Below the pieces are notes generated by a model that saw nothing but the letters and a program-made list of their open reading frames with translations, was not told the DNA's origin and did not search any database. DNA of 5,272 bases, taken from TH5896 sp049578985. GTDB lineage: Archaea > Thermoproteota > Nitrososphaeria > Nitrososphaerales > Nitrososphaeraceae. Within the stretch, counting starts at the first letter, position 1. Each line of letters opens with the position of its first letter. Made by a program: the position numbers and the translations under genes. The stretch spans positions 1-5,272 of the forward strand of contig JBAUMZ010000164.1 of NCBI GenBank assembly GCA_049578985.1. Direction: 5' to 3'. Below are positions 1 to 4,800 of this stretch, piece by piece.

Positions 1-347
1 CAGGTACAGTTAGAATAGATCCATTATTTCAACCGGAGAACACTGCACGGGCTGCAGGTGCGAGTGTCACATTTGAACCTGGTGCACGTACTGCATGGCA
101 TATCCATCCTCTTGGACAGATTCTGATTGTAACATTTGGCTGTGGTTTGGTGCAGCGATGGGACGGCCCAATAGAAGAAATCCGACCAGGTGATGTAGTT
201 TGGATACCACCTGGTGAGAAACACTGGCATGGTGCCACCCCAGCTACTGCAATGACTCATACTGCGATTCAGGAACAGCTTGATGGCAAGACGGTCGATT
301 GGATGGAAAAGGTTAGCGACGAGCAATACAATTCAAGAAAAAAATAA
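1..347 (+). CDS. Manganese-type cupin, hydroxynitrile-lyase-like (5' end off window)
   Basis: The frame is open from the left edge (first full codon at 3) to the TAA ending at 347, giving 114 visible residues. It is a single-domain cupin of the small family that includes the Mn-dependent hydroxynitrile lyase of Granulicella (GtHNL). Seen: cupin motif 1 as AWHIHPLGQ and motif 2 as PGDVVWIPPGEKHWHG. The putative metal ligands His33, His35, Gln39 and His74 of the visible part have the same spacing as GtHNL His53/55/Gln59/His94. That match implies about 20 residues are missing at the N-terminus, so the start lies left of the window. The C-terminus (DWMEKVSDEQY) is complete. Proteins of this family are cytosolic; the substrate in archaea is unknown, and many relatives are annotated only as cupins or quercetin-dioxygenase-like. 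The next gene, 24 nt downstream on the same strand, is a broken zinc alcohol dehydrogenase, a common partner of such cupins. A TTG at 147 is internal to the domain and is not the start. Confidence 0.88.
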   Translation, partial: GTVRIDPLFQPENTARAAGASVTFEPGARTAWHIHPLGQILIVTFGCGLVQRWDGPIEEIRPGDVVWIPPGEKHWHGATPATAMTHTAIQEQLDGKTVDWMEKVSDEQYNSRKK

Positions 348-371
348 AAAGAAAAGCTTCGAGTGATAATT

Positions 372-500
372 ATGAAAGCTGCAATATTCGAGGGTATCCG
401 CTCCATTGGACTTGGCGAACGACCAGATCCTGTAATTAGAGCACCCAATGATGCTATAGTACAGGTCGTTCGTACATGTGTCTGTGGCTCTGACCTCTAG
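372..500 (+). pseudogene. Zinc-dependent alcohol dehydrogenase, N-terminal fragment
   Basis: This ORF of 42 codons from ATG 372 to TAG 498-500 matches the N-terminus of the medium-chain zinc alcohol dehydrogenase family. It begins MKAAIFEG, has a GERPDPVI stretch, and reaches the catalytic-zinc motif CVCGSDL (the Cys before GSD, residue 38, is the first zinc ligand). Family members are about 340-390 residues. Here translation stops directly after CGSDL, where many relatives have an aromatic residue (Trp is common), and none of the three frames after 500 shows the expected GHE motif or zinc lobe. The gene is therefore truncated, not merely carrying a nonsense mutation. It sits 24 nt downstream of the cupin, so the two were probably one operon. 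The sequence that follows belongs to the 3' end of a gene on the opposite strand, so the junction near 500 is likely a deletion or rearrangement breakpoint. A 42-residue protein without the Rossmann domain cannot be an enzyme. Confidence 0.75.
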
Positions 501-503
501 AGC

Positions 504-530
504 AAAAAGACTTCCATACTGTTGGAAGTC
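504..530 (-). terminator. Hairpin plus U-tract, terminator of the minus-strand secreted-protein gene
   Basis: GACTTCCA (509-516) and TGGAAGTC (523-530) form a perfect 8-bp stem with a 6-nt loop. Read on the minus strand, the stem is followed at once by five T residues (508-504). It lies about 50 nt beyond the minus-strand stop codon at 579, where a 3' end is expected. Archaea terminate mainly at U-tracts and do not need a hairpin, so the stem may protect the 3' end or be coincidental. It also lies within 10 nt of the point where the alcohol dehydrogenase fragment ends. Confidence 0.5.
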
Positions 531-561
531 ACATTGAACCATTGCAAGAATTGTTGGTCGC

Positions 562-595
562 CTATTACTAATATGTCTCTATGGTATAGTAATAG
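562..595 (-). repeat. 9-bp inverted repeat spanning a stop codon
   Basis: CTATTACTA (562-570) and TAGTAATAG (587-595) are perfect inverted repeats separated by 16 nt. They flank and include the last codons and TAG stop (579-581) of the minus-strand secreted-protein gene. In RNA this would be a stem-loop around the stop codon. A 9-bp arm pair at this distance can arise by chance in about 5 kb, so a function is only possible. Confidence 0.35.
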
Positions 596-1229
596 AACCT
601 GAATAGAAGTTTGTCACTATACACAATCTCTCTTCTCCAGTCTCTATAGGTCCTGAGCCAGTTGGAGGCGGATCGCTACTACATCCTTTGTCACCAGTAA
701 ATAAAACGAAATCAGTGCCATCTGGACCGGGCGGCGGGGGGGAAGGGTCTTCAAATACAGCGTAGTCGCCTGGTGGTAATAGAACTTCTGTCCCTGTCGA
801 AGAGCCTTCAACCGGAATTTCACCCCCATTGTCATCAGTAACGAATAACATGAATTCGGTGGCTGCTGGTAGAGGGGGACACTCTTCTCCCGGTACACAT
901 ACAACTTTTTTGATAACTATCAATGTGGCTCTTTCCTCTGGTGGTGGTTCCACCGTTCTAGTCGGAAACGATTGCTGTCCAATTATATTAACAGTATTTT
1001 CGTCACCCTGTATTGATGAGTCTATATTATGACATCCAATATTTTTAGGTTCTTGGCCATTTCCACAATCATTGGCCTGTGATGATGCTTGGTTTTTCTC
1101 ATAAGCAAATGCATTTTCTGATATTGGCATTATCATTGATGTTAAAGTAGATAAAACTAGAATTATTGGTATTGCTAACGCTATCGCTGTTGCGTTGAAG
1201 GCATTGCCACAAGAATGACTTTTGGTCAT
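579..1229 (-). CDS. Secreted thaumarchaeal protein with AYEKNQ/NDCGNG/IQGDEN signature
   Basis: A 216-residue extracellular protein of unknown function. A hydrophobic stretch at about 13-35 followed by ENAFA-YEKNQ is a signal peptide with a likely cut after Ala42. The mature start carries AYEKNQASSQ, NDCGNG and GC (Cys55 and Cys66, a possible disulfide), then SSIQGDENTVNIIGQQ. I recognise this pattern from a large paralogous family in Nitrososphaera and Nitrosocosmicus genomes. A Pro/Glu linker (about 94-100) leads to a beta-rich region from about 101 that starts ATLIVIKKVVC and resembles a prealbumin-like or SpaA-like fold, with several Cys and acidic Pro-rich loops. ATG 1229 is chosen because it precedes the signal peptide; a weak TATA-like AAGATAAATC lies about 25 nt upstream. 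A 6-bp inverted repeat (ATGCCA, 1234-1239 and 1246-1251) is in the leader. The gene is monocistronic and convergent with the cupin operon. A surface or cell-envelope role is inferred; no catalytic motif is visible. Confidence 0.85.
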   Translation of the reverse strand: MTKSHSCGNAFNATAIALAIPIILVLSTLTSMIMPISENAFAYEKNQASSQANDCGNGQEPKNIGCHNIDSSIQGDENTVNIIGQQSFPTRTVEPPPEERATLIVIKKVVCVPGEECPPLPAATEFMLFVTDDNGGEIPVEGSSTGTEVLLPPGDYAVFEDPSPPPPGPDGTDFVLFTGDKGCSSDPPPTGSGPIETGEERLCIVTNFYSGSITIP

Positions 1230-1484
1230 ATGAATGCCATCTCTTTGGCATCCTGATTTATCTTAGTTGATAGACAAAAGCATACCTGTTAAATCAGATT
1301 AGACCTATCGTACATTCATTCAGTAACAAAATGTATACTATTTTTTGGGACTAAACCAAGTCCATGTCGGAGTAATAATGGGCGTAGCCATTGTGCAGGT
1401 AATATTGGAGGCTTTGTAGAGAACCGTGGTCAAAACCGTATCGGTAAACCTATTCTGGCAGTAATTGTCAATCATAAATTCAAT
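1230..1484. other. Intergenic stretch, no supported gene
   Basis: It separates the secreted-protein gene from the frameshifted small gene, both on the minus strand. A 45-codon minus-strand ORF (ATG 1475 to TAG 1338) starts only 10 nt after the preceding stop, and an overlapping plus-strand frame (about 1296-1511) is open without a start codon. Neither has convincing protein character. A short plus-strand peptide reading AGNIGGFV near 1400 recalls a transporter helix but is too short to call. No tRNA or repeat is seen. Confidence 0.4.
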
Positions 1485-1669
1485 TCATTTCTTTTCAAGG
1501 TCAATCACTGCTAGTCTTATACGAGTAATTCTTTTCAATGCTGCAGCCGATTCCGATTTATTGTCTCCATCTATTTCGAATTCAGTTGTGCTTCTTCTGC
1601 CTTATTCAGCAAGTTTAGGAAAAACTTCAAATCTGCTTTTGACAATCGTTCTGAAGAAAGTTTAGTCAT
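1485..1669 (-). pseudogene. Small helical protein (about 61 aa if repaired), disrupted by a -1 frameshift
   Basis: ATG 1669 opens a frame beginning MTKLSSERLSKADLKFFL and continuing to NKAEEAQLNSK, then TAG. Moving back one base near 1580-1590 gives a continuing frame, EIDGDNKSESAAALKRITR then IRLAVIDLEKK, ending at TGA 1485-1487. Both halves are charged, helix-forming and share the same style, and adding one base yields a single 61-residue protein. I therefore read this as one gene with a one-base deletion, either a real mutation or a sequencing error. The surrounding bases (GCACAACTGAA) contain no slippery heptamer, so programmed frameshifting is unlikely. The start overlaps the end of the upstream gene by 8 nt (ATGACTAA), which implies translational coupling and a joint role. 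There is no signal peptide; a cytosolic amphipathic helical protein is predicted. Function unknown. Confidence 0.6.
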
Positions 1670-2042
1670 TTCTTATCTGCCTACCACCTGTCGAATTGCC
1701 TGCATTTTCGATTCTGTCCTGGTTCTTGTTGTAGCAGTCGATAACTTTGTATGGATTGGTTTCCGTCGCATAGCCACATTCATTACTATAGATGTCAAGA
1801 CCTTCAAGAGTCTGGATACTGTTTAGTATTTCGTCTGTTTGATCGTTTGCCTTTGACTCAGCGTCCATAAGTCTCTCAAACACTTCTGAAGTCATGTTTT
1901 CCACTTCGACCTCATAGGTTGAGTTCACTGCTATGGTAGACGCATACATGTATGCATTTTCTGGGTATGTCAGTATCCCCATACCTAGAGACAGACCTAG
2001 CGCGATAACAAGTGGACCCGTATGGTGTTTCCAGTTGGACAT
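1662..2042 (-). CDS. Secreted or membrane-anchored coiled-coil protein, hypothetical
   Basis: A 126-residue protein of unknown function. After a basic N-terminus (MSNWKHH), residues 10-26 form a hydrophobic helix followed by ENAYMYA, consistent with a signal peptide cut after about Ala34 or with an uncleaved anchor. Residues about 44-80 (VEVENMTSEVFERLMDAES and on) are a heptad-like acidic helix predicted to coil. Two cysteines, Cys89 (NECGY) and Cys103 (IDCYN), could pair outside the cell. The C-terminus is polar (NAGNSTGGRQIRND). ATG 2042 is the only start placed before the hydrophobic segment; AGGAAG about 10 nt upstream may act as a ribosome site, and a TATA-like GTATAACTTAAA lies at about 2072-2083. 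Its last 8 nt (ATGACTAA) contain the start of the next gene, so the two form a coupled unit. I do not recognise the family; an outward-facing role is inferred from the signal. Confidence 0.7.
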   Translation of the reverse strand: MSNWKHHTGPLVIALGLSLGMGILTYPENAYMYASTIAVNSTYEVEVENMTSEVFERLMDAESKANDQTDEILNSIQTLEGLDIYSNECGYATETNPYKVIDCYNKNQDRIENAGNSTGGRQIRND

Positions 2043-2071
2043 TTCTTAGACTTCCTAGAGGGCTTCTATGG

Positions 2072-2083
2072 TTTAAGTTATAC
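2072..2083 (-). promoter_or_regulatory. TATA-like box upstream of the secreted coiled-coil gene
   Basis: On the minus strand GTATAACTTAAA lies about 30 nt upstream of ATG 2042, which would place transcription start about 10 nt before the codon. Its core TTAAGTTATA (2073-2082) recurs as an exact inverted copy at 2205-2214; such a pair is expected about once by chance in this window, so I give the repeat no weight. Confidence 0.35.
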
Positions 2084-2287
2084 TATCTATTGGTTTGACC
2101 TTATCAAATTGCTCAAAACAACCAAAGTACGAATATCTGGTTCAGTCAGGGCTCGGCACTCTAGCGGTTCAAAAAAAAAGATTCCGTTTATAGTAACAGT
2201 ATACTATAACTTAAGATTTTCTATTCCTCGATCGGCTCTGTTCATTTAACTATCTTTTGCTTTGTCTTGATCTCTGTGTTATGCATA
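2084..2287. other. Intergenic stretch with no supported gene
   Basis: No frame on either strand has protein-like character here. The 75-codon plus-strand frame at 2022-2249 overlaps the start of the minus-strand gene, uses a non-ATG start and contains a run of nine A. The stretch holds the T9 tract described separately and otherwise shows nothing I can interpret. Confidence 0.5.
2171..2179 (-). terminator. T9 tract, probable archaeal U-tract terminator
   Basis: Nine consecutive A on the plus strand read as TTTTTTTTT on the minus strand, about 110 nt after the stop of the winged-helix remnant (2288) and before the promoter of the next minus-strand gene. Archaeal RNA polymerase stops at such oligo-U tracts. 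No hairpin precedes it. Confidence 0.45.
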
Positions 2288-2544
2288 TCAACGAATAAGC
2301 CGCAACCAATTCATTACGTGATCCAGTTTGCAGCTAATTCTTAAATAGAAAATACCTGGGTCAGTTAGTACATATTTGTTCGATGAATGCTTTCCAATCT
2401 CAGCCAACTCAATAAGCCTAAATCTACGAAGCTGCTTTAATGCTATTTTAGCCGATCTGTAATCACTTAGACTGAGCTTGTGAGTTTAATCTGATGGGCT
2501 GATGATATAGGATGATCAACAAAATGCAATAGACAGTTGAGTTG
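2288..2544 (-). pseudogene. Winged-helix DNA-binding protein, C-terminal remnant with frameshift
   Basis: Two adjacent minus-strand frames join into one winged-helix domain. The first, still in the transposase frame, reads about QLNCLLHFVDHPISSAHQIK then LTSSV before TAA (2478-2480). One base back, the sequence continues LSDYRSAKIALKQLRRFRL, then IELAEIGKHSSNKYVLTDPG and a tail ending at TGA 2288-2290. Helix-turn-helix layout: SSAHQIKLTSS as positioning helix, SDYRSAKIALKQLRRF as recognition helix, LIELAEIG...NKYVLTDPG as the wing. This is typical of archaeal wHTH regulators whose wing ends in a 'Y.LT..G' strand. The N-terminus is missing where transposase homology begins (junction about 2535-2566). 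A one-base deletion at about 2478-2485 accounts for the shift. The product would have been a cytosolic DNA-binding regulator; its target is unknown. Not functional as written. Confidence 0.6.
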
Positions 2545-2904
2545 CGTTCCTTTGACAGATATATCTCTGAGAGGAAGATATTTCCAATCGATCCCAGTTT
2601 TGTTATCGTAAATAGCCAATCCATCGATCCACATTCGCTTGAAAACACCAGCCTTTATCCATTCCTGGAATCTGTCATGTACTGTACTTGAAGCACCAAG
2701 ACTTCTAGGTAGAGCGTTCCACTGACAGCCTGTACGTAGGATGTAATAAATAGCACTCATAGCCTTCCTGTCATCCATTCTTGGACGACCAGTCTTCTTA
2801 TTCTTCTTCTTCCTATGTGTCGTGTACAGCAATGGAATGATCCTATTCCATACAACGTCAGGTATGCAGTATGTGGAATCAACTCCAGTAACTTCTGATA
2901 TCAA
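2545..2904 (-). mobile_element. IS5-type transposase, N-terminal half (truncated)
   Basis: The ORF from TTG 2904 runs 145 codons to 2467, but only about residues 1-118 are transposase. These match the N-terminal domain of IS5-superfamily transposases (DUF4096 type): YCIPDVVWNRIIPLL, a basic KKKNKKTGRPRMDDRKAM block, AIYYILRTGCQWNALPRSLG, STVHDRFQEWIKAGVFKRMW and GIDWKYLPL. Full proteins are about 250-280 residues with a DDE triad; here homology ends around the first expected Asp, so the catalytic core is absent and the element cannot move itself. The last 25 or so codons belong to a winged-helix gene. TTG 2904 is used because TGA lies three codons upstream and the domain begins soon after. 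I found no terminal inverted repeats or target duplication at either side, so the element limits are unknown; an 8-bp hairpin at 2935-2956 lies just upstream. Confidence 0.8.
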
Positions 2905-2934
2905 TACAGCTCAAAAGAACGTGTAGTACAGCAC

Positions 2935-2956
2935 CTAACTATACTCTCATAGTTAG
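2935..2956. repeat. 8-bp perfect hairpin upstream of the transposase remnant
   Basis: CTAACTAT (2935-2942) and ATAGTTAG (2949-2956) are exact inverted repeats around a 6-nt loop. They lie about 30 bp before the transposase start and might mark an element end or a leader structure, but no matching copy is found on the far side of the remnant. Chance is a fair explanation. Confidence 0.3.
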
Positions 2957-2995
2957 CTTTATCGATCAAACACAGTTCGCTTATAACTCAATTAA

Positions 2996-3214
2996 ACTCT
3001 ACTTTTCGGATGGGTTCTTATACCAAACTATGCTAATAGAACTACTATATACGGCCCTGATTTCAGTGATCCTATTACAGAAACATATCATATAGAAGGC
3101 AATTTTATTAGAGGAGGTGCAGACTACAGAATAATGACTGAAATAACTGCAATAGGTACTGAGATACCTGAGAGTAGGATAGTTGATAACTTTAATCTGA
3201 CGATGGTTTCATAG
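2996..3214 (+). pseudogene. Orphan C-terminal fragment of a probable extracellular protein
   Basis: A 72-codon open frame without a usable start codon ends at TAG 3212-3214. From about 3023 it has clear protein character: PNYANRTTIYGPDFSDP, ITETYHIEGNFIRGGADYRI, TEITAIGTEIPESRIVDNF, LTMVS. The alternating hydrophobic/polar pattern, NRT and NLT sequons and a short beta-strand ending suggest the last beta-sandwich-like domain of a secreted archaeal protein. The frame upstream ends at TAA 2993-2995 with no ATG, GTG or TTG before the conserved-looking part, so the 5' part is gone, probably through the rearrangement that left the transposase remnant on its left. I do not recognise the family. It lies on the strand opposite the genes around it. 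Confidence 0.45.
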
Positions 3215-3305
3215 TAAAAAGCAAAGTGGATCTTGATATTTGCATAATGTCCGCTTGGGAGCATGTCCAGTCCTGGAAGTAAGTTAGGTAGCTAATCGAT
3301 TCCAT
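3215..3305. other. Gap between convergent coding pieces
   Basis: No gene is seen. A five-base T tract on the minus strand (3220-3216) about 85 nt after the cupredoxin stop might act as a weak U-tract terminator. Confidence 0.3.
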
Positions 3306-3638
3306 TCAAGCTACAATAACCGTTCCTATCATCTGAGACGGAATTTCTCCTGTCTGTCCAAATGTCGCTCCTATGATTCCCGAATCAAATACCTCTCCTA
3401 ATTGTGGATCGTTAGGACCGCTTCCAGAAGTTGCAGTATGAATCTGACTGTCATCATTGGTCCATACCACTTCTTGACCCACTGTAACATTAACAGGATT
3501 AGGCTGATTTGCATTCTGCATCTCCTGTGCTGCAACTGATAGGATACTATTACTTACTATGAATATTAAGGCTGTTACTGTTATTATTGCAAATATTGAT
3601 ATCAATTCTGATGCGAGCTTGACTTTTGTTATGAACAT
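3306..3638 (-). CDS. Membrane-anchored plastocyanin-like cupredoxin lacking the copper-ligand loop
   Basis: A 110-residue protein. Residues 13-37 are a hydrophobic signal or anchor (AIITVTALIFIVSNS...SVAAQ). The rest follows the thaumarchaeal blue-copper pattern: NPVNVTVGQEVVWTNDD, then SQIHTATSGSGPNDP with the first copper ligand His67, then GEVFDSGIIG, and finally GTVIVA as the last strand. In functional relatives a segment like 'FTFxxAGEIPYxCxxHPxMxG' supplies the Cys, second His and Met ligands. Here the text is GATFGQTGEIPSQMIGTVIVA: about four residues of a strand and about seven residues including Cys and His are missing, while the reading frame is intact. Only His67 and possibly Met103 remain, so type-1 copper binding is very unlikely. 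Either a recent pseudogene with two in-frame deletions or an apo-form. ATG 3638 is supported by a TATA box 22 nt upstream, implying a leaderless mRNA. Functional relatives carry electrons outside the membrane in copper-rich ammonia oxidisers. Confidence 0.8.
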   Translation of the reverse strand: MFITKVKLASELISIFAIITVTALIFIVSNSILSVAAQEMQNANQPNPVNVTVGQEVVWTNDDSQIHTATSGSGPNDPQLGEVFDSGIIGATFGQTGEIPSQMIGTVIVA

Positions 3639-3660
3639 GAGATCTAGTACTGTGATATCT

Positions 3661-3668
3661 TATAAAAA
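3661..3668 (-). promoter_or_regulatory. TATA box of the cupredoxin gene
   Basis: TTTTTATA on the minus strand, preceded by a purine-rich TAAGG that could be a BRE, lies 22 nt before ATG 3638. Archaeal transcription begins about 25 nt after the box centre, so the mRNA would start at or next to the ATG (leaderless). Confidence 0.6.
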
Positions 3669-3760
3669 CCTTAAAAACGTAATCTTCATTTATCTTGCAG
3701 TAGTATCAATTTACGATCTATTCCTTGTATTATGGTATTTTAGTTTGTGATCGCAGTTAT

Positions 3761-4096
3761 TCAGAGATTATTGCCAAGTTCTGCTACTTGCTGCGGTGTA
3801 AGATCGGCTCTATAATAGCAATCCTGCTCATATAAGTCTGGATACGACTGCCATTCTGTTTTAAGCTGGTCTTCATTTAACATTGTATAAGGAAATGCTC
3901 TGCTCTGCACCAATCCATCTTCTACTACAGTCGCATTACCGCCAGACCTTAAACATTCGCCCAGTATCTCCAGCTTGTTAGAATCAGTAGAAGCTGCCAT
4001 ATATGAAGATAGATAGTACCAACTACCAATTATTGCGGTTACAACTGCGGCTGCAATGACCGTGCCAAATTTGATGACTTTGCTACTGACCATCAT
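3761..4096 (-). CDS. Small membrane-anchored hypothetical protein
   Basis: A protein of 111 residues of unknown function. Residues about 8-29 (IKFGTVIAAAVVTAIIGSW and on) form one transmembrane helix or uncleaved signal after a short basic N-terminus. The outside part has GECLRSGGNATVVEDGLV, TMLNEDQLKTEWQSYPDLY and EQDCYYRADLTPQQVAELG. Two cysteines (in GECLR and EQDCYY) could form a disulfide. The end (ADLTPQQVAELGNNL) is an amphipathic helix. A longer frame begins at TTG 4114, but the TATA box at 4119-4130 is only 4 nt from it, so transcription must start later; ATG 4096 lies 22 nt after the box and is the first codon of a leaderless message. A second ATG (4093) follows directly. GGTGGA just before 4096 would then be untranscribed. 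No known domain recognised; monocistronic by position. Confidence 0.7.
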   Translation of the reverse strand: MMVSSKVIKFGTVIAAAVVTAIIGSWYYLSSYMAASTDSNKLEILGECLRSGGNATVVEDGLVQSRAFPYTMLNEDQLKTEWQSYPDLYEQDCYYRADLTPQQVAELGNNL

Positions 4097-4118
4097 CTTT
4101 ATCCACCACTCCAAGACG

Positions 4119-4130
4119 TTATTTATATTT
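4119..4130 (-). promoter_or_regulatory. TATA box deciding the start of the 111-aa gene
   Basis: AAATATAAATAA on the minus strand, with 22 nt between it and ATG 4096, is the best TATA box in the window. It argues against the upstream TTG start at 4114 and for a leaderless transcript. Confidence 0.65.
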
Positions 4131-4194
4131 CATCCTGTTTGGTGGTGGGTACCCCTCAAGATTCTCTAATTGAAGAATGGATACTTCGATCTAG
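4131..4194. other. Upstream region with no gene
   Basis: Apart from a GGGTACCC palindrome near 4147 nothing is distinctive. It separates the minus-strand promoter at 4119-4130 from the plus-strand fragment that follows. Confidence 0.4.
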
Positions 4195-4314
4195 TTATAC
4201 GAACACTTGAGCCAGGAACTTACTAATATTGCGATCGCACAAATGACGAGAGGGAAAGTAGAAGGGGAAAAACCAAATGAAGCATATATGAAACCCCTAA
4301 TGAAGCATATATGA
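4195..4314 (+). pseudogene. Coding-like fragment interrupted by a 23-bp tandem duplication
   Basis: After TAG 4192-4194 the frame is open for 39 codons and looks like a soluble helical protein: LYEHLSQELTNIAIAQMTRG, then KVEGEKPNEAYMKPLMKHI, stop TGA 4312-4314. The only possible starts are TTG 4207 and ATG 4243. The last part is generated by the second copy of a tandem repeat. If one 23-bp unit is removed, the frame passes the repeat and runs on as AYMKDNSGSFHTSNSVKRL to a TAG near 4401. Without removal, the same frame is open again from 4315 to 4566. Neither continuation is recognisable. I infer a gene remnant damaged by duplication, but coding status rests on residue composition only. Confidence 0.3.
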
Positions 4315-4316
4315 AA
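4276..4316 (+). repeat. Tandem direct repeat, 18-bp units at 23-bp spacing
   Basis: AATGAAGCATATATGAAA occurs exactly at 4276-4293 and again at 4299-4316, separated by CCCCT. Each copy contains the palindrome CATATATG. The period (23) is not a multiple of three, so the second copy shifts any frame running through. An exact 18-bp copy this close cannot be chance and indicates slippage duplication or paired protein-binding sites. Confidence 0.85.
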
Positions 4317-4513
4317 GATAATTCGGGCTCATTTCATACCTCTAATTCCGTTAAGCGATTGTCAGGCAACCAAAGATGTGTATGTGCGTTGCAGTAGAAG
4401 AATCGATCCCATTCGTCACGAAGGCTTAATCTTTCAGGTCAGAACTATTTTTAATAAGGCTACTTTAAGAGACATGACATCAAGAGCTTTGGTCACAGAT
4501 AGTATATACACCA
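4317..4513. other. Stretch between the repeat and the next gene, no supported gene
   Basis: One plus-strand frame is open here and on to 4566, where it overlaps the end of the minus-strand gene, with a GTG at 4378 as its only early start. It lacks a promoter or recognisable domain and I do not call it. The minus strand has only a 20-codon frame ending near 4440. Confidence 0.35.
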
Positions 4514-4780
4514 TCATACTGGACCATGACTTTCAATTGCCGGTTGCTCATACTTGTAGACTATAGTTATTCTTTGTCCCTCTTGATAGGGGCAATTTTG
4601 AATTTGTCTTGGGACGTTATCAGAGGCTTCCACTATGCATACATCATTCTGCTTAATACTCACAACAACTTCTTCTGAAATACCAGGAGATAATACATCG
4701 AATATTTGAAATCCTGATATAAAAAAGACAATAACTATACCTGCAGCAACAAACAGTATCGCTAATAATGCTGGTGACAT
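4514..4780 (-). CDS. Small membrane-anchored thaumarchaeal protein, hypothetical
   Basis: An 88-residue protein. Residues 4-25 (ALLAILFVAAGIVIVFFIS) form a single N-terminal transmembrane helix; the remaining 60 residues would lie outside and look beta-rich: SEEVVVSIKQNDVCIVEASD, NVPRQIQNCPYQEGQRITIVY, then KYEQPAIESHGPV. Two cysteines (DVCIV and QNCPY) are placed to pair across neighbouring strands. The 'S/AIKQxDVCIVExxD..PR.I.NCxYxEGxxxxIxY' pattern reminds me of small conserved proteins of ammonia-oxidising archaea, but I cannot name a family or function. ATG 4780 is supported by the TATA-like AAGTATAT 20 nt upstream, again a leaderless arrangement. No partner gene lies on the same strand within 400 bp. 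Confidence 0.75.
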   Translation of the reverse strand: MSPALLAILFVAAGIVIVFFISGFQIFDVLSPGISEEVVVSIKQNDVCIVEASDNVPRQIQNCPYQEGQRITIVYKYEQPAIESHGPV

Positions 4781-4800
4781 GGTAATAAACTTATAACATC

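Noticed and set aside
24..326. 100-codon minus-strand ORF opposite the cupin
   Set aside because: It is antisense to a clearly recognised cupin domain.
1338..1475. 45-codon minus-strand ORF 10 nt after the frameshifted gene
   Set aside because: Its position is suggestive, but the residues (Thr/Pro/Trp rich) show no domain and no relation to neighbours.
1296..1511. Plus-strand frame containing AGNIGGFV, similar to a helix motif of MFS transporters
   Set aside because: The match is eight residues, the frame has no start, and neighbouring residues do not continue the resemblance in any single frame.
2073..2214. 10-bp inverted repeat TTAAGTTATA / TATAACTTAA, 142 bp across, as a miniature transposon
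   Set aside because: No target duplication flanks it, homology stops after 10 bp, and about one such pair is expected by chance. One arm is better explained as a TATA-like box.
4230..4239. TGCGATCGCA 10-bp palindrome
   Set aside because: It is a single occurrence with no partner or context and lies inside a coding-like fragment.
4378..4566. 62-codon plus-strand ORF starting at GTG
   Set aside because: It has no promoter or recognisable domain, and its end overlaps the better-supported minus-strand membrane protein. At most it is part of the remnant frame noted at 4195.
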